This document shows positions 21,030 to 31,949 of a DNA stretch of 64,000 nucleotides, in pieces; within the stretch, counting starts at the first letter, position 1, and each line of letters starts with the position of its first letter. Source of the DNA: Echria macrotheca (lineage: Eukaryota; Ascomycota; Sordariomycetes; Sordariales; Schizotheciaceae); assembly GCA_030411725.1 (NCBI GenBank), contig MU839827.1:1364001-1428000 (forward strand), given 5' to 3'. The translations under genes and the position numbers were made by a program. The notes beneath the pieces were generated by a model. That model was not told the DNA's origin and searched no databases. It saw only the letters and a program-made list of their open reading frames with translations.

Positions 21030-23400
21030 GTGGCAGAGATCAACGCTCCCGGCCATACCCCATCCACGCCCGACGACCCATCCACTCCGCAGACCACCCT
21101 TTCCTCCAACACAGTCCTCTCAGCCCAGAACCCCAGCCAGGTGCTGCCGCCAGCACCGCCTATTCAGCAGCTACCGCCTCCCGACACGACGATCGAAACC
21201 TTTAGCCGGCCGACGACGCGAAGCGGACAGAGTCGACGACCCCCCGCCCCGATCATAAGACGACGGCGGCGAGGCAGCTCGTCTGACTCTGAGGAGGGAA
21301 GCGCAGAGGGCGGGCCGGGCTCTTCCGGCGCAGAGCAGAACTCGCGGCAGCCCCGTAAGAAACAGAGGCGTGCTGGAAGCATGCTGGCTGGGCCGCACAA
21401 CCAAGAAACCTCTAATGGAGGGTCGCGTGGGGTGTCGAATGGGTCATCTCACCTCGCCGAGGGCTCGGGCCCGGCCGAGCCGTCTGGCAGCTCGCAGTTG
21501 ACGCCGTTGGAGACAACTAACGGGCTGTCACATAATGGCAAGGGAGCGAGCCACACGCCGCCGCCCACTTACTTCGGCCACGACCGCGAGGAGCTGACAC
21601 GAATCCTCATACAAACCTTGTCGGATATGGGCTACCATGCGGCAGCGGAGAGTGTCAGCAAAGAAAGTGGGTTTGAGCTGGAAAACCCTGCGGTCACTGC
21701 CTTCAGGAAAGCCGTCTTGGATGGCTCGTGGGACCAGGCCGAGGAGTTGCTCGACGGCGCCGCCGAGAATCGTCAACGTGCGACAAACGGCTTGGTACTG
21801 GCTCCCCGGGTTGATCCAAACATCATGCGGGTGTGGCTGAGACAGCAGAAGTTCCTGGAGCTGCTTGAACGGCGAGAAAACTACGCGGCGCTGAGGATTT
21901 TGCGAAACGAGATCACACCCCTGTGCAATCCCCAGGATCCGAGGCTGAATACTCTTGCCAGCGTGCTCATGTGCCCGACGGTGGACGATGTAATGGCGCA
22001 GGCAGATTGGGACGGAGCTCAAGGCCAATCTCGGCGGAATCTGCTGTCGGAATTATCGAGTACGTGCTCGTATCCTTTGTCAAATCTACACTGGTTAACG
22101 CAGATACAGAGTGTATTTCCCCTTCGGTCATGCTTCCGGAGCATCGATTAGCAGTACTTCTTGACCAGGCGAAAGAGGCTCAAGTGAGCAGCTGCTTCTT
22201 CCATACGAGCTCGGAACCGCCATCGCTTTACGCAAACCACGTATGCGATCGTAGCCAGTTTCCGACCGAGGTGCTTGTCGAGCTTTCCGAGCTCGACACG
22301 GAACTGTGGCAGGTGGCCTTTTCGCCCGATGGGACCCAGCTCGCGGCCTGCGGTCTGAGTAGATTTATCGTTATCTACGATGTGTCCTCGTTTGCCTTGG
22401 TGCAGAAGATCAACGCACACGAGAGCGGCGAGATTTGCAATCTGGTATGGAGTCCTGATGGGAAGATGCTGATTTCGTGCGGCATGGACCGATATGCAAA
22501 GATTTGGGACGTCGAGGTAAGCCGTGGTCCCACGCTGGCATTTGAATCTACTGACATGGCGCAGACCGGAGCGTCCATCAAGGTGCTCCCGCGTTTCGAG
22601 GAGCCCGTCAGCAGCGCTGCCTGGTCCTCCGACTGCCAGACGGTGATCACCGGGTCGTTCGATAAAGACCGGTCGATCTGCCAGTGGACCGTGCAAGGCG
22701 CGCTCCTTCACTCGTGGGAAAGGGCTAAGAAGCACAGGACTGGCGACTTGGCCGTGTCGGCCGACGGGCACTGGCTGGTGGCTATGGATGATCGGAACTG
22801 GGTACATGTGTACAACTTGGCGACGCGCGAGCTCGAGTATGAGTGGGACTTGAAAGTGCGGCCAACGTCGATCAGCATCAGCCGGGATTCACGACACCTC
22901 CTGGTCAACAAGGGGGATGAAGCCCAGTGTGTCGACATCGCTACGCGCGATGTGGTACAAAAGTACAGTGGACACACCGGGGGAGAGTACACAATCCGGA
23001 GTGCGTTTGGCGGTGCAAACGAGGGCTTCGTTATCAGTGGCAGTGAGGGTAAGGCGCGACGTTGGGTTTGGCTATCGATATACTGACAGGTTGCAGACGG
23101 TCATGTTCTGATATGGCACAAAGCGAGTGGCACTATTATGTCCAGGTTGCCTGCCCATCGTCCCCGATGCAACGCGGTCTCGTGGAACCCAGCAGACCCG
23201 TGCATGTTTGCGACATGTGGCGATGATGCGACGATAAAAATGTGAGTCCTCTGTGCCTAGAGATGGTTCTCCGCCCTAACGATAGTAGCTGGTCGAATAA
23301 GGAACGAGTGCGGTCGAGCGCACCGGGAATGGGCTCTCGTGGCGCAAGCCGAACCTCGTCTAGCCGATGGCGACGTTCCGACGAGCAGGTCGTGCGCTAG
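21030..23400 (+). CDS. WDR26/Gid7-like LisH-CTLH-WD40 protein; start codon unresolved
   Basis: Exons: 21030-22059, 22110-22516, 22565-23048, 23097-23241, 23289-23400 (725 aa from 21030). WDR26/Gid7 is a subunit of the GID/CTLH E3 ubiquitin ligase. The order fits: a disordered basic N-terminus with nuclear-localisation-like clusters (RRRRRG, PRKKQRR), a LisH motif (LTRILIQTLSDMGYHAAAESV), a CTLH block (FRKAVLDGSWDQAEELL, WLRQQKFLELLERR), then ISPSVMLPEHRLAVLL and a WD40 propeller (WQVAFSPDGTQLAACG, ISGSEDGHVLIWHKASG, FATCGDDATIKIWS). The frame is open from 20910 but has GTG, not ATG, at 21030; the first in-frame ATG is at 21381 (608 aa). An upstream ATG exon is probable but I could not place it. 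The second intron is 48 nt with no in-frame stop. Confidence 0.88.
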
Positions 23401-23406
23401 GGAGAC

Positions 23407-23919
23407 ATGCGGAGCCGCGCCCTGCCAGTCACATCCTCAGTATCTGAGATACACGCATCAGTCGCGGAAGGCAATCGCTCCTATGATGCCAGATCCCAGT
23501 CCCATCATGCTGGAAGCCAAGCTGCACTCCCTATGAACGGAAGTCTTGCAAACGGAACGTCTTCAAACGGGGCGCCTAGAAACGGAGCGTTTTTTATCAG
23601 CGCACAACCAATTCCACAACCACCAATCTATACGGACGAAGAACGAAGAGCTAGATTGGGAAATCTCCGGCAAGAACAAGTCAATGAGATTAGTCGCCTC
23701 ATAGCCATGAGCAGAATGGCTCCTACCGCCGGTATGGTCATGCAGTTCTTCGAGATCATCTCACGATACAGCAACCGCCGGGGGGAAATTATTTATATTC
23801 ATAACCAACTAAGGGTCCCTATATCCCTCTGGGTGCTTGTCCAAGACATGAGATTAGCGGACACAGCGGATGTACTGGTAGGTTACTGGAATTCAATCCC
23901 AGGTAGGCTTCGGCGGTAA
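23407..23919 (+). CDS. Hypothetical open frame just downstream of the WDR26-like gene
   Basis: A 170-codon frame starts six bases after the WDR26-like stop. The predicted protein has Asn-Gly repeats (NGSLANGTSSNGAPRNG) and a helical part (ARLGNLRQEQVNEISRLIAM). I recognise no family. It could be a real small gene, a misassigned extension, or chance open sequence inside the 3' UTR. Its position so close to the upstream stop argues against an independent promoter. Confidence 0.25.
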   Translation: MRSRALPVTSSVSEIHASVAEGNRSYDARSQSHHAGSQAALPMNGSLANGTSSNGAPRNGAFFISAQPIPQPPIYTDEERRARLGNLRQEQVNEISRLIAMSRMAPTAGMVMQFFEIISRYSNRRGEIIYIHNQLRVPISLWVLVQDMRLADTADVLVGYWNSIPGRLRR

Positions 23920-24635
23920 GGCGGTGGTGTTGAATTTCTACCTCCTAGAGGCGATTCTTTGTTTGTTTGGCGTTCCCGTAGCGGACAAGGCTCTATATAG
24001 GTAGCTATCAGAGTAGACCGGGGCGGCACAGTTGGATACGGGCTTGGTTGCATGGACAGGCGGTCATCCAGTATTAGACTTGAGAATTGTATCAGTAGCA
24101 ATCAGAGAGCGAAACTTGGCCTGCGATGTTCCGACTCGGATACATGGATTTAGTCGCTGAGTAGGGGGGTTTTATGGATCACGGGATGGCGACGCGTGGA
24201 CTTGTGATTACGAAAGTGAAGACGCGGATGCCAGGCATCCGAATTACAGATTCCATTCTCTCATTGAAGTTCGCGGTTGCCATTCCCGCTGGCAGGTCAC
24301 GTGCGTGAGGCAAGGCTGCGCCGACAGGGGTTTGCGACGCTACGTAAGTCGCACTTCCCGACCGCCGACCGGCCTGGCTCGAGACCCAAAGATTCCCAAA
24401 ACTCATCGACAGCCCTCGTTTCGGTCACCAACCGCTCCGCAACACCAACCCGACCCATCAAGTAGCGCCAGCACGACTCTGTCTCGACGACGACATACGC
24501 AGCCTCCCTTCCGACACCACGCAGCAATAGCGATAAGAAAGCGACTCGACACTCTTGGGCGACGATAGCGAGCTCCGCGTCCCTTCTCCCCCGCCTCCCT
24601 CGCAGTCTCACACCGCTGGTCGGACCACAGCAACC
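23920..24635. other. Intergenic, VPS1 promoter
   Basis: About 700 bases with no supported frame. Composition becomes C-rich from about 24350, as expected of the leader and promoter of VPS1. Confidence 0.4.
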
Positions 24636-27023
24636 ATGACGACCGATACTTCCAGCTCGCTGGCCACGCCCGGCGGCATCTCGGATCCCGGGCTCATCAA
24701 GTAGGCTCCCGCCCAACCAACGGACCCCGCCACGGCCGAAATGGCGTCGGTGGAGCATCGGGCGCTGACATGTGGCTTCTAGGCTCGTCAACAAACTACA
24801 GGATGTCTTCACGACGGTCGGTGTCAACAACCCTATCGACCTCCCCCAAATAGTTGTCGTCGGCAGCCAGTCGAGCGGAAAGAGCTCGGTATTAGAAAAC
24901 ATTGTCGGGCGCGACTTGTAGGCTCCCCTTCCCCCCACGCGCCCTCGGCCACTTGCTCACCCAGCCTCTCTAGCCTCCCCCGCGGCTCCGGCATCGTCAC
25001 GCGCCGACCGCTCGTGCTTCAGCTCATCAACCGGCCGGCTCCCGGACAGGCGAACGGAAACGAGAAGGAGCTTGCGAACAGCACCGACAAGGCGGCTAAC
25101 ATCGACGAGTGGGGCGAGTTCCTGCATATTCCCGGCCAAAAGTTCTTCGACTTCAATAAGATTCGCGATGAGATCAGCAGGGAAACCGAGGCCAAGGTCG
25201 GCCGCAACGCCGGCATCTCGCCGGCCCCCATCAACCTGAGGATCTACTCGCCCAACGTCCTCAACCTCACGCTGGTCGATCTGCCCGGTCTGACACGGGT
25301 GCCGGTCGGCGACCAGCCGAGAGATATCGAGCGCCAGATCCGCGATATGATCCTCAAGTACATCCAAAAGTCCAACGCCATCATCCTGGCCGTCACGGCG
25401 GCCAACATCGACCTGGCCAACTCGGACGGCTTGAAGCTGGCGAGAGAGGTGGATCCCGAGGGACAACGGACAATCGGCGTGCTCACAAAGGTCGATCTGA
25501 TGGACGAGGGCACCGATGTCGTGGATATCCTGGCCGGCCGCATCATTCCGCTGCGTCTGGGGTACGTGCCGGTGGTGAACCGTGGCCAGCGAGATATCGA
25601 CAATAAGAAGCCGATCAACGCTGCGCTCGAAGCCGAGAAGAACTTTTTCGAGAACCACAAGGCCTACCGAAACAAGAGCTCGTACTGCGGCACGCCCTAT
25701 CTGGCTCGCAAGCTGAATCTGATTTTGATGATGCACATTAAGCAGACGCTGCCCGACATCAAGGCGCGCATTTCCAGCTCGCTCCAAAAATACACGCAGG
25801 AGCTCGAATCCCTGGGCCCGTCCATGCTCGGCAACAGCGCCAACATCGTGCTCAACATCATCACCGAGTTCACAAACGAGTGGCGGACGGTCCTGGATGG
25901 CAACAACACGGAGCTGTCGGTCACAGAACTGTCGGGAGGTGCCAGAATCAGCTTTGTCTTCCACGAGCTCTACTCGAACGGCGTCAAGGCCGTCGACCCG
26001 TTCGACCAGGTCAAGGATGTTGATATCCGGACGATCCTGTACAACTCTTCGGGCTCCTCGCCCGCTCTGTTTGTAGGCACCACTGCGTTCGAGCTGATCG
26101 TCAAGCAACAGATCCGCCGGCTGGAGGAGCCCAGCCTGAAGTGCGCGTCTCTTGTCTATGACGAGCTCGTCCGGATTCTCACGCAGCTTCTGAGCAAGGC
26201 CCTGTACCGGCGCTATCCCTCGCTCAAGGAGAAGATCCATGCCGTCGTCATCTCGTTCTTCAAGAAGGCCATGGAGCCGACCAACAAGCTGGTCAAGGAT
26301 CTCGTAGCCATGGAGGCTTGCTATATCAACACGGGCCACCCCGATTTTTTGAATGGTCACAGGGTAAGTCAGTTGTGGAGGCAGCGGACCCAGGCTAACT
26401 GTCTAGGCTATGGCAATTGTCAACGAGAAGCATAACCCTACGAGACCGGTGCAGGTTGACCCCAAGACGGGCAAGCCGCTGCCGGCGACGACTCCGGCGC
26501 GGGCAGCCAGTCCGACACTGGCAGGGATGGAGGGAGACTCGTCCAACGGGGGCTTCTTCGGCAGCTTCTTTGCGGCCAAGAACAAGAAGAAGGCGGCGGC
26601 CATGGAAGCCCCGCCGCCCTCACTCAAGGCGTCCGGGACACTCTCCGAGCGTGAAGGCATCGAGGTGGAAGTTATCAGTATGTGTTGCGGTTCAGTGTTG
26701 GCGACGTCAAGCTAACAAGAGACAGAACTGCTCATCTCGTCTTACTTTAACATCGTCAGGCGGACCATGATCGACATGGTTCCCAAGGCCATCATGTTGA
26801 ATCTTGTCCAGTATGTGGAGCCATGAAGTTTGCGGATGAGGCTAACGTGTGCAGGTTTACCAAGGACGAGATGCAGAAGGAGCTGCTGGAGAACATGTAC
26901 CGAACGACGGAGCTGGATGATCTGCTCAAGGAGAGCGACTACACGATCCGGCGGCGGAAGGAGTGCCAGCAGATGGTGGAGTCGCTGTCACGGGCGAGCG
27001 AGATTGTCAGCCAGGTTCAGTAG
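24636..27023 (+). CDS. VPS1: VPS1, dynamin-like GTPase of vacuolar/endosomal and peroxisomal membranes
   Basis: Exons: 24636-24700, 24783-24917, 24974-26363, 26407-26677, 26726-26810, 26855-27023; 704 aa, the same length as yeast Vps1. Dynamins polymerise on membranes and use GTP to constrict them. Vps1 acts in vacuolar protein sorting, endocytosis and peroxisome fission. Visible features: G1 loop GSQSSGKSS at residues 49-57, the switch segment PRGSGIVTRRP, G3 DLPGLTR, G4 TKVDLMDEG, a helical middle/stalk region, a low-complexity insert (Lys-rich, after AGMEGDSSNGG) where classical dynamins carry a PH domain, and a C-terminal GTPase effector domain (KLLISSYFNIVRRTM to ASEIVSQVQ). Introns 3 and 5 are only 43-44 nt. 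Confidence 0.97.
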
Positions 27024-27710
27024 GGGGTTTGTGGGATGGATGGCGGGTGTGAGTAATCTGGAGAGACGGTTGTATCGAGACCGGAGAAGGAGCATGTTGT
27101 TTGGCGGGTCTCTGACTTCGATACCATTGGTAGATTATAACTGCTTTGTTGTGCCTGCTTGTTGTGTCTGCTTGTTCGTGTATGCCTGTTAATGTCTGCT
27201 TGTTTATTGCCTGCTTGTTTTTATTTTAGTGTCTGAGTTCAAGACGCGGCTCGGCTCGCTGTGATTGATGCTGATCCGATGGAGTGAGTGACGATCATCG
27301 GCAAGTCCCGCGTGATTGTGGGGGCCCAGATCGATGGACGTGGGGGTTACACGTACATTTCGGTCCTCATCAGCTGTTGTGACTCTTTTTCTCGGTGTGA
27401 AATACTCCGTTCTCAAGTCTCCGGAGCAGAAACTGGTCTTGGGACTCCTAATGAGTACACCCGTGGCTATCTCCTTTTCTTTAAAGGGCAATGGTTAGTG
27501 TGTAGGTACCTACTCTCTTCCATGAATAATGTACTTGAATCCTCGGGAAATTGGAGAGCTAGTTAATAGACTACACATAAACCTGGGCGGGTTAGTTGTT
27601 TTACGGCTGAGAATGTACTACTCCAGGGAGGTTCTCTCTTGCAGAGGAAATGGTGCAAAATTAGGGTTGGGTTTGGGAGGGAGGTGATCAGAGTGAGGAG
27701 GGTGAGTGGT

Positions 27711-27741
<31 letters not shown>

Positions 27742-29612
27742 GATGGGAATGTGTGTCGACGAATGGGACGGGACGGGTTTTGGTGAATGTGTTTGGCGTG
27801 GCTTCTTTTTGACGACGTGATCTTGAATATAATTCCGTGTTTTAGGGATCTTGAATGTCGGGGTCCTTGGGACCGGGTTTTGGTGATGAGCGGGAGACCG
27901 GGTTCCGGGTTCGGATGTGGGAAGCTAGTGAAGGTAGGTAAAGGGCTGAAACTTCGGGTAGATTGGGCCAGGGAAATGGGAGATGATGTATTTTTTTGTT
28001 TCAGGTTTCAGACAGACAGATAGGGAAGAAAGATAACGATAGTCTCTTTCTCTCTTGTCATCTGTGTGATTATTGTTATTATTATTTTTTGGGTTTTTTG
28101 GACTGGGGATTTGACTACATGGGAATTTCATTTGCTCTTGTATTCTCCACATTGCAGGAAAGGAAGCTGTTTTCGCCCTGATGAAGCGTTACATGCCTGA
28201 TCTGCTTTTGTCACCCCTCAATAGGGAAGTATGTAAAAGTCCCCTAGCTGAAGAAGAATCTACTCTAGGTATACTGTGGTACTCCAGAAGTAAAATATTC
28301 CCACATCATGATCATGCAAACACGGTACCTATGCAATCCTACCCTGAATCTGCGGGGTTCAGCCAATTTCCTGCGTTTTGCTTGCGTCTTTGCTTGCGTT
28401 CCCAGCCGCTCGGGACGTCTGCGCCAATGGGGGGGCAGGGCTGCCACTTCCACTGCCACTTCCACTACCACTCACTGCCCACCGGGTCACAGCAGCACGG
28501 GGGTACACACCCTGGAATGAATGGTTGGGAGCTGTTCTTGGGGGGAGGGAGTTTTTTTCTTTTTTGCTTCGGTCCTTGTTGGCTTAGTTAGCTCTCACCG
28601 AGAATTGCGTGTTCATCCCACGTTTTCTTTCCTTTCCTTGGCTCCATGGACTTTTTTTCCGTATCCCCACGTTTTTGAGCTTCTCTGTCTCTTCTCTTCT
28701 AGAATGCTCTTTGCGTTTGGCCTGTTCGGGCTAGGTAAGGTAAGGCAAGGGAGGTATCGGCAGGCTGAGATACAAGCTCTCTCTCTTTTCTGTCCATACC
28801 GTCGGAGAGAACACCGCGGACTTTTGGGGGGCCGTCTTGACGGCGTGTATTCTGGCCATGGGTGTCTGTCCGATACAGTGGAGATAATAAAAAAGCGTGG
28901 AGAGATGACAGGATTCCTAAGGTACCCGATGACAGAAGTGGTGGTGGTGGTGAGCAAAAAAGCAACAAGCACGAAATAAGGCTCCAGGGGGGAGGGTGTC
29001 TAGGAAAGTGGTGGGTGTGTCTCCGCGATAGTTATCCGTCTCTCCCACACACCGATATTTCGGTGACAGGGAACGGCGGCGGACAACCTCCTTTTTTTCT
29101 TCTGTCCTTGCGAGATATGAAAATCAGGACATATTTTTCATGAACCGTTTCAAGGAAACAAAAACTTGGCCATTCACTCTTCCTCCGGTCATCCCTCCTT
29201 TCTCCCTCTCTCTTGTGGTATACAGGAATAATATCTCACTACTCCCTTTATACCAAACTTGGGGATACACACACACGTATGGCCCGGCCAACCATGCACA
29301 TGGCCAAATCACGCGAGGACCCGCCGTCTCCTACACCCCCGGCGCCCCCGCCGCCTAGCCCGTCGTGAGGGTGTAACCAGCCGACGTTGTGCAACGACAT
29401 GTACACAAAATGGTGGGCTGTCCGTCCCAGGTCCACGGTTCCGGGTTAACTTGTGCAGATTTGCCTCGCTCCGATTTTCTTGGGTGGCACTCTCGGTTTC
29501 GTCATGATAGAATTGGGATAGAACGGGGTGATATTTTTAATCTTCTCTGGTTTTGATTTGTATCCGCTGTATATACATACCGACTTTATATCCAACTATA
29601 TACACCACCACA
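27024..29612. other. 2.6-kb intergenic region between convergent VPS1 and racemase genes
   Basis: Both flanking genes end here, so it holds two 3' UTRs. Beyond a (TGGC)n run and imperfect CCACTT repeats near 28445-28470, only short unsupported frames are present. Confidence 0.4.
27710..27741 (+). repeat. (TGGC)8 microsatellite
   Basis: Eight uninterrupted tetranucleotide units in the VPS1 3' flank. Confidence 0.9.
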
Positions 29613-30773
29613 TCACAGCTTGGCCGTCTCGTTCAACACAACCCCCCCATTGTCAACAACATACTCCCTCCCCTCCCTCCATCCACACCAGTCCTCCAAC
29701 ACTTCCTTGCCTCCTTGCCCCGGCACCAGCGGCTTTCCTCTGTAGCCATCCTCTCTGCTCACCTCCAACCACGGCGTCCCCTTCAACGACACGGCCGGCC
29801 TCGGGTCCCCTTCCCTCTTGTCCAAATCCCTCTCGAGCTCGCCATACTCCAGCACAGGCGTACAGCACGCATCCGTCCCGTCAAACACAGCCTCCCACTC
29901 CTCCCTCGTCTTGGTCCTAAAAACCTCGCCAAAGACCCTCCTCATCTCGCCCCACCTCGCCCGATCCATCCTCGCCTCCTCCCACCCCCTCCCCTGCAGC
30001 CCGAGCCCCCTGACCAGGGCGGCAAAGAACTGCGGCTCGAGCGCGCCCACAGCCATATACCCGCCATCGGCCGTGACATAGCTATCATAATAAGGACAGC
30101 CGCCGTCCAGCAAGTTCTCGCCGCGCGGTGCCGCGCCGACGGGCGTCTTGAGCGCGAAGCGCGGGAACGTGGCGAGATACGACACGCCGTCGACCATGTT
30201 GGCCTCGACGACCTGGCCCCTCCCTGACGTACAGCGGGCGACCAGGGCCATGAGGACGCCCTGGACGAGCATGGCGCCGCCGCCGGCGAAGTCGGCGAGC
30301 AGGTTGATGGGCGGGTGGGGGGGCGCGCCGGACCGGCCCAGCATGGCGAGCGCGCCCGAGACGGCGAGGTAGTTGATGTCGTGGCCGGCCATGGCGGCGT
30401 AGCGGCCGTCGCGGCGGAAGCCGGTCAGGCGCGCGTAGATCAGGCGCGGGTTGAGCGCGAGGAGCGTCTGCGGGCCGAGGTTGTGGCGCTCGAGCACGCC
30501 CGGCCGGAAGGGGTCGATCAGCACGTCGATGTTTTTGGTCAGCGAGTGGAGCAGCGCGATGCCCGCGCGCGATTTGAGGTCGACGGCGATGGAGGATTTG
30601 TGCCGGGTGAGCAGGTCCGGGGTGGGCAGCGGGGGGCCGCCTTTCGAGGCGGGTGTGGCGCGGTCGACGCGCAGGACCGAGGCGCCGGCGTCGGCGAGCA
30701 TGAGGCCGGCGAAGGGGCCGGGGGCTAGCCCGGCGAATTCGAGCACGCGGATGCCTTTGAGGGGGGGGTCCAT
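29613..30773 (-). CDS. Alpha-methylacyl-CoA racemase (CoA-transferase family III), peroxisomal
   Basis: Single exon, 386 aa, typical of AMACR/MCR. The family interconverts (2R)- and (2S)-methylacyl-CoA so that branched-chain acyl-CoAs can enter peroxisomal beta-oxidation. The N-terminus GIRVLEFAGLAPGPFAGLMLADAGA is the family III signature. The catalytic residues of Mycobacterium MCR (His126, Asp156, Glu241) correspond to His131 in AGHDINY, Asp161 in LLADFAGGG and Glu246 in GALEPQFF. The spacing is identical with an offset of five. The protein ends AKL, a PTS1-like tripeptide, which supports peroxisomal import. It shares a 575-bp divergent upstream region with glutaredoxin 5. Coding-strand bases are C-rich at the 5' end and G-rich at the 3' end. 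Confidence 0.93.
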   Translation of the reverse strand: MDPPLKGIRVLEFAGLAPGPFAGLMLADAGASVLRVDRATPASKGGPPLPTPDLLTRHKSSIAVDLKSRAGIALLHSLTKNIDVLIDPFRPGVLERHNLGPQTLLALNPRLIYARLTGFRRDGRYAAMAGHDINYLAVSGALAMLGRSGAPPHPPINLLADFAGGGAMLVQGVLMALVARCTSGRGQVVEANMVDGVSYLATFPRFALKTPVGAAPRGENLLDGGCPYYDSYVTADGGYMAVGALEPQFFAALVRGLGLQGRGWEEARMDRARWGEMRRVFGEVFRTKTREEWEAVFDGTDACCTPVLEYGELERDLDKREGDPRPAVSLKGTPWLEVSREDGYRGKPLVPGQGGKEVLEDWCGWREGREYVVDNGGVVLNETAKL

Positions 30774-31348
30774 TTTGCTTGTTTGTCCCGAGGGGTCAAG
30801 GAAATGGGGGGTGGAATTATAGATGTTTTATTCCCCGTCATACACGTGGGACAGAGGGTGTTAGATATATCTACATGGTGGAAACAGTTGGGTCCATCTC
30901 GGAACCTCATCACAGTTTAAACATGTTCGAGTGGGAGATCGGTCAACGGCGAGCCGAGGCATCGGATCCCTGGAAATCTGGGGTGCGGTGCGGGGAAGGA
31001 AGCTTGAGCACCGGGTCCGTCGTCTCGGCGGTCGTCTCCACTTGCTTCTCTGTGCCTTTTCTTTCTCGACATCCGTAGCCTCATTAGAATGCGTCATTAT
31101 AAAAAAATGAGGTGTTTCAGGGATAGGTGTAACATGAGACAGCTACCGTAGATGTGCCGAATAATCAGATATTGTTACACCAAGGAAATGTCGAGTTTGC
31201 AAGCCCGTGGTGCACGCCGTAGCTATCCCTAACCCTATTTCTCCAATAACTTGTGGACCCGGCGTGCATTGCATCATGACCCTTATTAGAAATGCGACGA
31301 CTCCAAACTTTTTTTCATGAAAGCCATTCCGCAACACCACATCCAACC
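30774..31348. promoter_or_regulatory. Divergent racemase/GRX5 promoter region
   Basis: 575 bases between two outward-facing start codons, with a CCAAT pentamer near 31232. Co-regulation is possible but unproven from sequence. Confidence 0.4.
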
Positions 31349-31892
31349 ATGTTTTCCAGATCACTCGTCACGCGGGTAAGCAACCACCCACTTGTTAAAT
31401 ACCGCGCTCCAGAAATACTAATCTACAAAATAACAGCAACTGCTCCGGCAGACCGCCCGCCCTGCCACAACGCGCCTTTCTGCACCCCCCTCGCTACTCC
31501 TCCGCCGGCTGCTCTCGGACCAGACCAGACAAGCGATCGACAAGGCCGTCGGCTCGGCGCCCGTGGTTCTCTTCATGAAGGGCACGCCCGAGACGCCCCA
31601 GTGCGGCTTCTCGCGCGCGAGCATCCAGATCCTCGGCATGCAGGGCGTCGACCCGGACAAGTTCGCCGCCTTCAACGTGCTCGAGGACCCCGAGCTGCGC
31701 CAGGGCATCAAGGAGTACTCGGACTGGCCGACGATCCCGCAGCTGTACATCGACAAGGAGTTCGTCGGCGGGTGCGATATCATTGTCTCTATGCACCAGA
31801 GCGGCGAGCTGGCGAAGCTGTTGGACGAGAAGAGGGTGCTGCTCAAGGAGGAGCAGCAGGCGGCGGCGGCGGCTGATGGAAAAGAACAATAG
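31349..31892 (+). CDS. GRX5: Monothiol glutaredoxin 5, mitochondrial
   Basis: Exons: 31349-31375 and 31437-31892; 160 aa. Grx5 binds a glutathione-coordinated [2Fe-2S] cluster and passes it on in mitochondrial iron-sulfur assembly. The first 40 residues are Arg/Leu/Ser-rich without acidic residues, as in a mitochondrial presequence. The monothiol active site CGFS is at residues 65-68 after VVLFMKGTPETPQ. The glutathione-binding WPTIPQLYI and GGCD motifs follow. The intron has a good ctaat branch site. The stop lies 57 bp from the stop of the opposing GGT-like gene, so the 3' UTRs probably overlap. Confidence 0.96.
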
Positions 31893-31949
31893 AGACGAAA
31901 ACAAATGAGACAAGATGTACTTCTAGAAAGGAATGTAATACTATATATA

